From Novipirellula artificiosorum (GTDB lineage: Bacteria > Planctomycetota > Planctomycetia > Pirellulales > Pirellulaceae), in contig NZ_SJPV01000008.1 in assembly GCF_007860135.1 (NCBI RefSeq), positions 144,274 through 208,273 of the forward strand: 64,000 bases of DNA, in the 5' to 3' direction. A program made the translations under genes and the position numbers. The notes under the pieces are model-generated. The model searched no databases. It was not told the DNA's origin and saw only the letters and a program-made list of their open reading frames with translations. Positions 1 to 8,406 of this stretch are shown here, piece after piece. Every line of letters starts with the position of its first letter. Position 1 is the first letter of the stretch.

Positions 1-1442
1 CCCACGATCAGTCCCAGGATACCGAACAGGAAGGCGAGATCGGAGCAAAAGTTGACCGTATAGATAGCGCCGCCACGGACACTTAAGTACTCCCACACGA
101 AATACTTAAAGCCAATGGGGATCAGCGCTGCGACAACAAAGAATCCAAAGCTCAACCAATATTGCGGCAGGCTGTGGCCACGCGCACGCTGGCCCCGACA
201 TCGTCCCCAGCGAAAGAAAAGCAGCATCAACGTCAAGCAAATCGGGATCATCAACAGCACACTGATCCATTGCCAAATCGACATTCCAAATTCACGTCGT
301 TGAAACGACTTCGGCATCCATTCCACCAAGGCAGCGACGACCGGATTGCCAGGACTTGATAGCCAAAAATCGTAAAATCCATCGGAGACCGCCGGCTCGT
401 CCGATCGGTAGGCGTGCATGCGTACTTTTTCATAGAGTTCAGGCGCACGGGATACCGTTTCCGCAGAGAACAGGAATTCACCGCGACGAGGACCCTCTTG
501 CATTTTTGAAATCGCAATTTGTGTACGGGGAACCTGCCAACGAAACAGCGTCTCCGCTCCTTCGATCGATTCAACGGATTCGATTCCGGGAATCTGCTCC
601 GCGGGAGGAAGCGGAATACGATCGAGAACTTCTTTGAGACAAACGGCTGCCTCCGCGTCATAGTAATCACGCGAGTAGTCAGGCAGTTGGCTGCGATCCA
701 AGCATGAAATAATCCGCTGACCAAGCCGTTGAATCTCTGGATCGGCTCGTTTGATATACCGTTGTTTTTGGATCAGCAGGTAAAGTTCGTTACAGGAATC
801 GAGAAATAAGGTGAGCGTACCGCGCGGGCTCGACGTGTCGGTCGACTGCGTTGGTTGCTTCTTGGTCGCAGCCGTGTATGCATCATAAAGACCGGGTGAT
901 ACGCTGCGTCCAGTGTCTCGGTACGGCAGGCGTTTTGCCACCCTATAGAACTCAGCTGCCCGGCGCACCGTTTCCGGAGTAAACAAAAATGTATTTGGTC
1001 GAGATCTCTGCTCCGGACTGGCGATTGCAAGGCGAGTGCCGGGTATCTGCCATCGAAACGGCGTCCCGGCTTGATCCAATTCCGGTCCCGCCGTCGGGAT
1101 ATCCACGTCGTCCGGCAAGTCAATGCGGTCAAGTACTTCCTTGAGGAATAAAGCAGACTGAATGCCCGCGGTACCACGAAGTTCGGTTGGTAGCGCGCCT
1201 AAATCGAGGCAGTCGAGAATCCGTTCCGTCGTCGGCAAGACCTCTGTCTCGCGTTCTTCCACAACCGCCCCGTCAATGACCAGTTGTTGGAGTTCATTGC
1301 AGGAGTCGATCAGGCTATTCAAAGTTGCGGATGGAGTTGAAGTGTCCGATGGTTCCAGCGGGTGCGGGAGCATTGCTTCCTGAGCACGACCGATGTCAGA
1401 CAAGAAAGCGATACACAGAACCGTGACCCCAAAGCGAATCAT
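1..1442 (-). CDS. MscS-like mechanosensitive channel, N-terminal part (cut by window edge)
   Basis: The open frame starts at ATG 1442 and runs off the left edge, so about 480 residues of the N-terminus are visible and the channel domain is not. It begins with a signal peptide (VTVLCIAFLSDIGRAQ). A periplasmic region follows that is clearly duplicated: each half has LDSCNEL/IDSCNEL, LKEVLDRI, FRWQ(I/V)P.T..AI and FLF(T/S)PETV-type motifs in the same order. Three hydrophobic segments follow (near WQWISVLLMIPICLTLMLLF, YWLSFGFFVVAALIPIGF and DLAFLFGILGLIVG). This layout matches the large planctomycete MscS family, which releases solutes on hypo-osmotic shock, as I remember it. The family call is an inference because the pore helix lies outside the window. 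Cardiolipin synthase lies 237 bp upstream on the same strand. Confidence 0.72.
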   Translation of the reverse strand, partial: MIRFGVTVLCIAFLSDIGRAQEAMLPHPLEPSDTSTPSATLNSLIDSCNELQQLVIDGAVVEERETEVLPTTERILDCLDLGALPTELRGTAGIQSALFLKEVLDRIDLPDDVDIPTAGPELDQAGTPFRWQIPGTRLAIASPEQRSRPNTFLFTPETVRRAAEFYRVAKRLPYRDTGRSVSPGLYDAYTAATKKQPTQSTDTSSPRGTLTLFLDSCNELYLLIQKQRYIKRADPEIQRLGQRIISCLDRSQLPDYSRDYYDAEAAVCLKEVLDRIPLPPAEQIPGIESVESIEGAETLFRWQVPRTQIAISKMQEGPRRGEFLFSAETVSRAPELYEKVRMHAYRSDEPAVSDGFYDFWLSSPGNPVVAALVEWMPKSFQRREFGMSIWQWISVLLMIPICLTLMLLFFRWGRCRGQRARGHSLPQYWLSFGFFVVAALIPIGFKYFVWEYLSVRGGAIYTVNFCSDLAFLFGILGLIV

Positions 1443-1679
1443 CGTATCGACCTCCGTATTGAGCAGGCCGCCTCGGAAGCGGCAGACGAAGTACTCACCT
1501 TATCATCTTACACTACTTCAGCACGCGGTTTGTCTCCGTCTTCAAGATCCGGCAAAACTACGGAAAGGACACTCCTTTTCTAAATCTCACGTTCCCAACG
1601 TCGATTGAAAGGGTCTTGCAGATAGTTGGCGACCTTTTCAATGAGTAGGATTCCGTATGAGGGCGTCAACGCGGTGGCT

Positions 1680-3122
1680 TTACAAAATGGGGCCTAGAGT
1701 GGCGAGCGTGTTATTGAAAAGCCGTCGCGCGAGCGACCACGATTCCACCGTTTCGCGAGTGACGGGCCGAGCCTGAGAGAGGTACTCCTGCTGGCGCGCT
1801 CGCACCTTGTTCGTCATCTCCGGATCGTAAAACAGGATGTTATTTTCGTAGTTGAGATCGAAACTGCGACGATCCATATTCGCTGAGCCGATCAGCGTCA
1901 TCTCGCCATCCAAAGTCAAGGATTTGGTGTGCAAAAGTCCGCCGACGTATTCGTAAACTTCCACACCCGCTTCCAGCAATTCCGGGTAGTAACTGCGACT
2001 GGCCCCAGCCACGATCCACGAGTCGTTCTTGGCGGGAAAGATGATGGTTGTCTTGACACCTCGTCGGGCCGCGGCGCAAAGCGAATTTTGCATCGTCTCA
2101 TTGGGCACATAATAAGGCGTCGAAATCGTCAGTTCGTGTCGGGCCGCATGAAACAACGATGCAAAAACTTCGGGCATCGCCGAGTAACGCACGGTTGGTC
2201 CGGTGCCAATGACTTGGGCGGGAAAGCCCGAATCGGGCGCGGCAATCGGTGATCGTAGAAGGTCGTCGATGTCTTCGTCTGCGTAACTCATCCAGTCGGT
2301 GGCGAACAAATGTTGGTTCTGTCGGACGATCGGTCCCTCGAATCGCAGCACGGCGTCTACCCAGGGAGCGAACTTTGCCTTGACCAAAAATTCCGGGTCG
2401 GCACAGTTCTGGCTACCACAATAAGTCACCCGCCCATCGATCACGAGAATTTTGCGGTGGTTTCGCAAGTCGATGCGACCATGAAACGGACGCAACAAGG
2501 GATTGCCGATCGGTAAAGCCCGGGCGACGTGAACGCCCGCATTCTGCATGTCCTTCCAATGTTGCGAGTGAACCATGGTCCGCGACCCCAGATCGTCGGC
2601 CATGGCACGGCACGTTACTCCCCGGGCCGCCGCGCGCTTCAACGCTTCAACGATTTTTAGCCCGTTGTGGTCCGGCAACCAAATGTAGAACAACAGGTGC
2701 ACGTGGTTCGTTGCGATATCGATATCCGACACCATCGACTCGATCGTGGCATTCGAATCAGCCATCAAGCTGGCCGAATTCCCCCCGACGACGTCAAATC
2801 CATTGATGGATTGGCCGGTCCGAAACAGATGTTGGAAACGCTCGGGCACTTCCGTTCGGGCGTTGTTCGCATCCTCCGGGCAGACCGCGGCAACGGCCGG
2901 CATCTGCTGAATCACTTGCTTCATCCGTTGAATTCGACGACGACCGATGTTGGTCTCGCCGAACAGCAGGTAGATCAGCATTCCCAGAAAAGGCAGCGCG
3001 GCGATCACGGAGATCCAAGCAATGCGAGACGCTGGGTCACGGTGTGGACGGGTCATCACGCGTACGATCAGTAGCACTTCGATCAGAAGGTGGACGATGA
3101 TGCCAATTGTGCTTGCGTTCAA
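1680..3122 (-). CDS. cls: Cardiolipin synthase (phospholipase D family)
   Basis: 480 residues, the usual length for bacterial Cls. Two N-terminal membrane helices (residues about 5-22 and 36-54) precede two PLD catalytic motifs: His222-x-Lys224-x4-Asp229 (in NHRKILVIDG) and His398-x-Lys400-x4-Asp405 (in LHTKSLTLDG), followed by IGSANMDRRS, a typical Cls ending of the second motif. The enzyme joins two phosphatidylglycerol molecules into cardiolipin and glycerol at the inner membrane. It is divergent from fumarase across about 250 bp and upstream of the MscS-like gene, so a shared link to membrane or osmotic physiology is possible but unproven. Both HKD motifs are intact. Confidence 0.93.
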   Translation of the reverse strand: MNASTIGIIVHLLIEVLLIVRVMTRPHRDPASRIAWISVIAALPFLGMLIYLLFGETNIGRRRIQRMKQVIQQMPAVAAVCPEDANNARTEVPERFQHLFRTGQSINGFDVVGGNSASLMADSNATIESMVSDIDIATNHVHLLFYIWLPDHNGLKIVEALKRAAARGVTCRAMADDLGSRTMVHSQHWKDMQNAGVHVARALPIGNPLLRPFHGRIDLRNHRKILVIDGRVTYCGSQNCADPEFLVKAKFAPWVDAVLRFEGPIVRQNQHLFATDWMSYADEDIDDLLRSPIAAPDSGFPAQVIGTGPTVRYSAMPEVFASLFHAARHELTISTPYYVPNETMQNSLCAAARRGVKTTIIFPAKNDSWIVAGASRSYYPELLEAGVEVYEYVGGLLHTKSLTLDGEMTLIGSANMDRRSFDLNYENNILFYDPEMTNKVRARQQEYLSQARPVTRETVESWSLARRLFNNTLATLGPIL

Positions 3123-3372
3123 TGATTCACCTCATAGGATTCACCTCAAATCGGTTTCGTAATCCTACTATTCTTCACGCAATCGAGCCTCCTTGATAGG
3201 TGTCTCGAGTTGAAGTCTGTCGGGTCGAATTGCCGCTGGGTACCGCCCCAGGCAGAAGTCGGCTGGCAGCAAAGCGGAACCGAAGAGCCACCACAGCGAC
3301 AGACAAACGTCAACCGCCCCTTGATCAAATCCAAGCTGTGCCAAACAATCAACCAACCCAAAGGAGCCCAAT

Positions 3373-5004
3373 ATGTCTACACCTGAATTTGTCTATCAAG
3401 AATTGTTCGAGTACGGCGACGATGACACGCAGTATCGACGGTTGACGGAAGATTTCGTCGATGTCGCAAACTTCGACGGTCGTGAAGTGTTGCAGGTCAA
3501 GCCGGATGCGTTGACGCTGCTCAGTCGACAGGCGTACCACGATATCAACTTTTTTCTCCGTCCTGCTCACCTGCGACAAGTTGCCGCTATCCTGGATGAT
3601 CCCGAAGCTTCGGACAACGATCGAATGGTCGCGCTAACGATGCTCAAGAACGCAGATGTTGCCAGTGCAGGGGTGTTGCCTTTCTGTCAGGACACGGGCA
3701 CGGCGATCATCATGGGCAAAAAGGGGCATGCGGTCTGGTCACAAGGTGATGAAGCGGCACTGGCGCATGGTGTTTACCATGCCTACACCGAAAACAACCT
3801 TCGCTATTCGCAAAACGCTCCGCTGACGATGTGGGACGAAGAGAATACTAAGACCAACCTCCCCGCCCAGATCGACTTGGCAGCGTGCGATGGTGACAGT
3901 TACAAGTTTTTGTTTGTTGCCAAAGGTGGCGGTTCCGCCAACAAGACCTACCTGTATCAAGAAACGCGTGCCATTCTGAATCCCAACACCTTGGTTGATT
4001 TCTTGTCGGAAAAGATGGCATCGCTCGGCACCGCAGCATGCCCGCCGTATCACTTGGCTTTTGTGATCGGTGGCAGCAGCGCGGAAACCAACCTCAAGAC
4101 GGTCAAGCTTGCCTCGACCAAGTACCTCGATAACCTGCCCACGACGGGCAATGCGCTTGGGCGGGCTTTCCGTGACGTCGAGCTTGAAGCCGAAATGTTG
4201 AAAGCGGCGCAGAAGTGCGGGATTGGTGCGCAATTCGGCGGCAAGTACTTTGCAATCGACGTTCGCGTCATTCGGTTGCCGCGTCACGGTGCGTCCTTGC
4301 CCGTGGGCATTGGTGTTTCGTGCAGCGCGGACCGGCAAGCCAAGGGCAAGATCACACGAGACGGCGTGTTCTTGGAACAGCTTGAGTTCGAACCGTTGAA
4401 GTATATCCCCGAAGAGCTGCGCCACCGCAAGGACGAAGGAGCGGTTCGGTTGGACTTGCGGCGACCGATGGACGAGATTCTGGCTGACCTCAGTCGCTAT
4501 CCCGTTCAGACACGTCTGCTCTTGTCCGGGCCCATTATCGTTGCCCGCGACATCGCCCACGCAAAACTCAAAGAGCGTTTGGACTCGGGGCAGCCGCTGC
4601 CAGATTACCTGAAGCAGCATCCGGTGTATTATGCTGGGCCCGCAAAAACGCCTGTGGGATTGCCAAGCGGATCGTTCGGCCCAACTACTGCAGGGCGGAT
4701 GGACGCCTACGTGGATCTGTTCCAAAGCAATGGTGGTTCTTTGGTGATGATCGCGAAAGGCAACCGAGGCCGCCAAGTTACCGAAGCGTGTCACAAGCAT
4801 GGCGGTTTCTACCTCGGAAGTATCGGTGGCCCCGCAGCGATCTTGGCGAAAGAGAACATTCGCAAAGTCGAAGTCGTGGAGTTTGCGGAATTGGGGATGG
4901 AAGCGGTTTGGAAGATCGAAGTGGAAGATTTCCCTGCCTTCATTCTGGTCGATAACAAAGGCAACGATTTCTTCGAGCACGTCGGCACCGGTTGCGCCCA
5001 TTAG
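3373..5004 (+). CDS. fumA: Fumarate hydratase, class I (iron-sulfur)
   Basis: 543 residues, close to E. coli FumA/FumB. Class I fumarases reversibly hydrate fumarate to L-malate in the TCA cycle using a [4Fe-4S] cluster. The three expected cluster cysteines are visible: Cys105 (LPFCQDTGT), Cys223 (AACPPYH) and Cys317 (VSCSADRQAKGKI). The C-terminal beta domain contains GPTTAGRMD and GGPAAILA. The start is supported by AAGGAG seven bases upstream of ATG 3373. It stands alone, and the next gene begins 560 bp away after a hairpin-rich spacer. The cluster makes it oxygen-sensitive compared with class II FumC; no fumC is seen in the window. Confidence 0.95.
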   Translation: MSTPEFVYQELFEYGDDDTQYRRLTEDFVDVANFDGREVLQVKPDALTLLSRQAYHDINFFLRPAHLRQVAAILDDPEASDNDRMVALTMLKNADVASAGVLPFCQDTGTAIIMGKKGHAVWSQGDEAALAHGVYHAYTENNLRYSQNAPLTMWDEENTKTNLPAQIDLAACDGDSYKFLFVAKGGGSANKTYLYQETRAILNPNTLVDFLSEKMASLGTAACPPYHLAFVIGGSSAETNLKTVKLASTKYLDNLPTTGNALGRAFRDVELEAEMLKAAQKCGIGAQFGGKYFAIDVRVIRLPRHGASLPVGIGVSCSADRQAKGKITRDGVFLEQLEFEPLKYIPEELRHRKDEGAVRLDLRRPMDEILADLSRYPVQTRLLLSGPIIVARDIAHAKLKERLDSGQPLPDYLKQHPVYYAGPAKTPVGLPSGSFGPTTAGRMDAYVDLFQSNGGSLVMIAKGNRGRQVTEACHKHGGFYLGSIGGPAAILAKENIRKVEVVEFAELGMEAVWKIEVEDFPAFILVDNKGNDFFEHVGTGCAH

Positions 5005-5129
5005 TGCCAGAAACCGTAATTTCCGTCCTGTTTGTGAACCAGCGGCTCATCTCCCTGTCGCACGGGACCCTTGTGTCTCTAAGGCACATGCGCGCCTGTG
5101 CTGATCCTGAAAGGGATCTCAGAAGGTAG

Positions 5130-5161
5130 CCGGGGGTCGCTGCGATGCGGCGCACCCCCGG
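5130..5161. repeat. Hairpin repeat, family A copy 1
   Basis: CCGGGGGT and ACCCCCGG form a perfect 8-bp stem around a 16-nt loop. The hairpin at 15735-15766 has the same stem length and loop length, an 11/16 identical loop, and different but compensated stem bases. A third relative lies at 15904-15945. The shared core is GGGTCG...GGCGCACCC. Probably a dispersed planctomycete intergenic repeat; function unknown. Confidence 0.65.
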
Positions 5162-5183
5162 TACACGTAACAGCCAACAGGCC

Positions 5184-5234
5184 CGACCCTGGAAGGGTCG
5201 AAGATCACGGATCGCTGCGACCCTGTCAGGGTCG
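5184..5234. repeat. Tandem pair of 17-nt palindromes
   Basis: Two hairpins, CGACCCTGGAAGGGTCG (5184-5200) and CGACCCTGTCAGGGTCG (5218-5234), share identical 7-bp arms and differ only in the 3-nt loop. They start 34 bp apart. The duplicated palindrome could bind a dimeric protein or fold in RNA. No T-tract follows, so a simple terminator is unlikely. Confidence 0.6.
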
Positions 5235-5563
5235 GAAGGGAGAGTTTTTCTCGTTGGCCGTTGGTATCGCTGCGCTTAACCAACGGCTACCGTCTGCGAT
5301 CCCTTCCGGATCAATTACCCACCGTGCCAACAATACCGTGTCGATAAGCTGGTGCTGTGACCGGACGGTACTTATGGTTCCTGACACTAGCCGCCGGTTG
5401 CGCCCCTGAAACGCCGGCAGGCGGAACGGCGGATCACGTCGATCGAGGACCGTCGATTGTTGGCGGTTTCGCCATCGGCGGGTTATGCTGAATTCTGATA
5501 GAATGGTGGCGCGCGATCTCCCCGCGTCCGCCACAGCACTTCCCACCTACATCCCTATCCCCC

Positions 5564-8128
5564 ATGATGCTTCGGCCCCCCCCATTTCCAGTGCGTTGGT
5601 TTCTGCCTTTGGCTATGCCGGTCCTGGGGGCGTTGTTGTTGTTGTTGTCGCCGCTCAACGGCTATGCGCAACCCAACGCCGACCAAGCGATCGATTCGCT
5701 GCAGCGTGAATGCACTGCTCTCGGATTGGCGATTGATGATCTTGTCGACACGTTCGGAAGTCGTTATTCGGGTGGCCGGAACTACGCGGCACGCTGCGAA
5801 TCGTTCCAAGGGGAGTTGATGCGGATCACGGACCCGCCAAGTGCCGAAGCATTGGAACGATTGCAGGTTGTGCTTGCTCAATTGCGTCGCGACGCGTTAT
5901 TGGCAAATCCGCTGGTTCGCGAGCAACCGATCCTGTTCGTCACAAGGCATCAATATGCAAAAGATCATCACAACAGCGCGACGATGTTCCAAACGGGCGA
6001 AATCAACGAATCGAGTTTTCGAGGGGGCGGGACACTGAAGACGATTGATTTGGCCCACAACGAACAAGTCACCACCTTGATCGATTTGCCCGAGGGAATC
6101 GTTCGTGATCCGGAGGTTCACTTCGATGCGAAAACCATTTTGGTGTCCCTCAGACAGAATCCAGATGACGACTACCATCTTTTTGAACTGTCCCTCGATG
6201 ATCTAGAAAAACGACAACTCACCGCGGGTGCAGGCGTTTCAGACATCGACCCCGTCTACCTTCCGGACGGGCGAATCCTGTTCAGTTCCACGCGCGAGCC
6301 GAAGTACTGTCAATGCAACCGCCACATCATGTGCAATCTGTTCACGATCGATGCGGAGGGTCGGAATCTCGATCAAATCGGGCACAGCACGCTTCACGAA
6401 GGTCACGCTTCACTGCTTAGTGATGGGCGAGTGCTTTACGATCGCTGGGAATACGTCGACCGCAACTTTGGTGATGCCCAGGGACTTTGGGTGGTCAATC
6501 CAGACGGCACCAATCACGCGGTCGTTTATGGCAACAACACGGCCTCGCCCGGCGGAGTCTTGGAAGGACGCGGTGTCCCCGGTACCGACTATCTTCTGAC
6601 GACGTTTTCTTCATGCCATGATCGCCCTTGGGGAGCATTGGCGTTGATCGACCCCAGTCGTTCCATGGATGGAAAGCAGGCGGTGCTGCAAACCTGGCCC
6701 GCATCCGCGATCGATTTGGTTGACGTCGGCAACTACGATACGTTCAAAAAAGTGCATCCCAAGTACGAGGATCCCTATCCGCTTTCCGCTCACCATTTCT
6801 TGTGTTCTCGAATGGTGGGTGACACAGAGGAAATGGGAATCTATTTGCTGGATGTGTTCGGCAATGAAGTGTTGATTCACCAGGAAGGCCCCGGTTGCTT
6901 CGATCCTATGCCGCTTGCACCGCGTGCAATGCCAGCAGCGTTGCCGTCACGAATCGACGTGACCCAACAGAACGGCACCTTTTATGTGGGTGATGTCTAT
7001 GTGGGCTCGGGAATGGAACAGATCCAACGCGGGACCGTGAAGTGGTTGAGAGTGATTGAGGTACCGGAAAAGCGATACTGGACTCATGAATCATGGAACG
7101 GCAGCGGTACGCAAGCACCGGCGATGGCGTTTGACGATTTTAACAATAAACGCATTCTTGGGACGGTTCCCGTTGAAAGCGATGGTAGCGCCTACTTTTC
7201 TATCCCAGCGGACCGGTTTGTCTATTTCCAACTGCTTGATGCCGACGGGATGATGGTCCAGTCGATGCGCAGTGGCACGATGGTGCGTCCAGGAGAAACA
7301 ACCGGTTGCGTCGGATGTCACGACAATCGACATCAAACGCTTGCCCCCGGCAGCGAACGAATTGCGATGCAACGTCTGCCAAGCGAACTGATTCCGTGGT
7401 ATGGTCCGCCGAGAAATTTCAGTTACACGCAAGAGGTCCAACCGGTCTTTGACAAAAACTGCATCTCCTGTCACGACTATGATCAAATCGCTGGCGATCC
7501 GTTGAACCTTGCCGGCGATCGTGGCTTGGTCTTCAACACTTCGTATCTTGAACTGCGCAACAAGAACATGGTCCGTACGGTCGGTGCGGGACCCGCGACG
7601 ATCCAGTCGCCGAAAAGCTGGGGGGCTCACGCGAGCCGTTTGGCCGAGGTGCTTCGACAGGGGCACGGTACCCCGGAGATCGACTCGACCTATCAGCTTG
7701 ATCCCGAAGCGATTGATCGCGTGATCACATGGATCGATATCAACGCACCTTATTACCCGCAATACGCCAGTGCCTATCCGAAGAATCGATATGGCCGATC
7801 TCCATTGACTCGAGACGAGCTTTCGCGGCTTAGCGAATTGACTCAAATGGACCTCTCGAAGCAGGAAAATGCGTCGCAGATCAGCTTCACACGCCCGCAG
7901 AAAAGTCCTTGCTTGGCGGTGCTTCGCCAGCGCGATGCTGCGGGCTATCACGAAGCGATCGAGTTGATTCAAGAGGCCGCAAGGCGGTTGACCGAGCGGC
8001 CTCGTGCTGACATGCCTGGATTTCGTTTGGGCGGTATCGATGCGGAACGTGAGCGCAAGTATCAAGCGAGCCGACTTCGTGATTCCACGTCCCACGTCTC
8101 CTCGGCGTTGGGCACGCAAGGACCGTAG
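5564..8128 (+). CDS. Secreted di-heme protein with hydrazine-synthase-alpha-like propeller
   Basis: 854 residues. A hydrophobic N-terminus (LPLAMPVLGALLLLLSP) serves as signal peptide. The middle contains PD40/propeller-type repeats (DIDPVYLPDGRILFSSTREP, LLSDGRVLYDRWEY), as in planctomycete proteins annotated with the hydrazine synthase alpha-subunit domain. Two c-type heme sites occur at residues 582-586 (CVGCH) and 633-637 (CISCH). The family is widespread in non-anammox planctomycetes and its substrate is unknown, so I do not infer hydrazine synthesis. A cytochrome c-like role in periplasmic redox is the cautious reading. A 13-bp tandem repeat begins at the base after its stop codon, and a sulfatase cluster follows. 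Confidence 0.82.
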   Translation: MMLRPPPFPVRWFLPLAMPVLGALLLLLSPLNGYAQPNADQAIDSLQRECTALGLAIDDLVDTFGSRYSGGRNYAARCESFQGELMRITDPPSAEALERLQVVLAQLRRDALLANPLVREQPILFVTRHQYAKDHHNSATMFQTGEINESSFRGGGTLKTIDLAHNEQVTTLIDLPEGIVRDPEVHFDAKTILVSLRQNPDDDYHLFELSLDDLEKRQLTAGAGVSDIDPVYLPDGRILFSSTREPKYCQCNRHIMCNLFTIDAEGRNLDQIGHSTLHEGHASLLSDGRVLYDRWEYVDRNFGDAQGLWVVNPDGTNHAVVYGNNTASPGGVLEGRGVPGTDYLLTTFSSCHDRPWGALALIDPSRSMDGKQAVLQTWPASAIDLVDVGNYDTFKKVHPKYEDPYPLSAHHFLCSRMVGDTEEMGIYLLDVFGNEVLIHQEGPGCFDPMPLAPRAMPAALPSRIDVTQQNGTFYVGDVYVGSGMEQIQRGTVKWLRVIEVPEKRYWTHESWNGSGTQAPAMAFDDFNNKRILGTVPVESDGSAYFSIPADRFVYFQLLDADGMMVQSMRSGTMVRPGETTGCVGCHDNRHQTLAPGSERIAMQRLPSELIPWYGPPRNFSYTQEVQPVFDKNCISCHDYDQIAGDPLNLAGDRGLVFNTSYLELRNKNMVRTVGAGPATIQSPKSWGAHASRLAEVLRQGHGTPEIDSTYQLDPEAIDRVITWIDINAPYYPQYASAYPKNRYGRSPLTRDELSRLSELTQMDLSKQENASQISFTRPQKSPCLAVLRQRDAAGYHEAIELIQEAARRLTERPRADMPGFRLGGIDAERERKYQASRLRDSTSHVSSALGTQGP

Positions 8129-8193
8129 TCACCGTTCCGTATCACCGTTCCGTATCACCGTTCCGTATCACCGTTTCGAATCACCGTTTCGTC
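8129..8193. repeat. 13-bp tandem repeat, five units
   Basis: Five consecutive 13-bp units of consensus TCACCGTTCCGTA start at the base after the TAG of the di-heme gene. The first three are identical and the last two carry the variants TTTCGAA and TTTCGTC. The period is not a multiple of three and the array is non-coding. Slippage-prone microsatellite-like DNA is the simplest reading. Confidence 0.85.
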
Positions 8194-8406
8194 TAATTGT
8201 CTGCACCGTCGACCACACAAAATGGAAGCGGTCCGAGGTGGATCGCGTCAACCACGATTCAGCAGCCGTACAATTGGCTCAACGGAAGTGTCGCAAATCA
8301 TTACTCTCGTGCCGCAAAACCTGCTCGCTTTCTTCCTCTGAGCTGGCGACAATCCTAGGTCCATCCGGAAACAGCCAACCCGCTTCAACTCCTACCCAGC
8401 AACGCG

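Larger units (their letters stand above)
5005..5563. other. Intergenic spacer with GC-rich hairpins
   Basis: 559 bp without a credible gene. It holds one 8-bp-stem hairpin (5130-5161) and two near-identical short palindromes (5184-5200 and 5218-5234), listed separately. The small open frames here lack family features and conflict with the palindromes. The last 100 bp should hold the promoter of the downstream di-heme gene, but I cannot call a sigma-factor box with confidence. Confidence 0.6.

Noticed and set aside
3739..5001. 420-residue open frame antisense to fumarase
   Set aside because: It lies wholly opposite a gene with intact class I fumarase motifs; its product is Arg/Gln-rich without family features.
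7091..8119. 342-residue open frame antisense to the di-heme gene
   Set aside because: Shadow of the coding frame on the other strand; no recognisable domain.
5564..8128. Anammox hydrazine synthase
   Set aside because: Only an alpha-like domain is present, with no beta/gamma subunits or hydrazine dehydrogenase; the family is common in heterotrophic planctomycetes.
8129..8193. CRISPR array
   Set aside because: Units are 13 bp with no spacers and no cas genes nearby; it is a plain tandem repeat.
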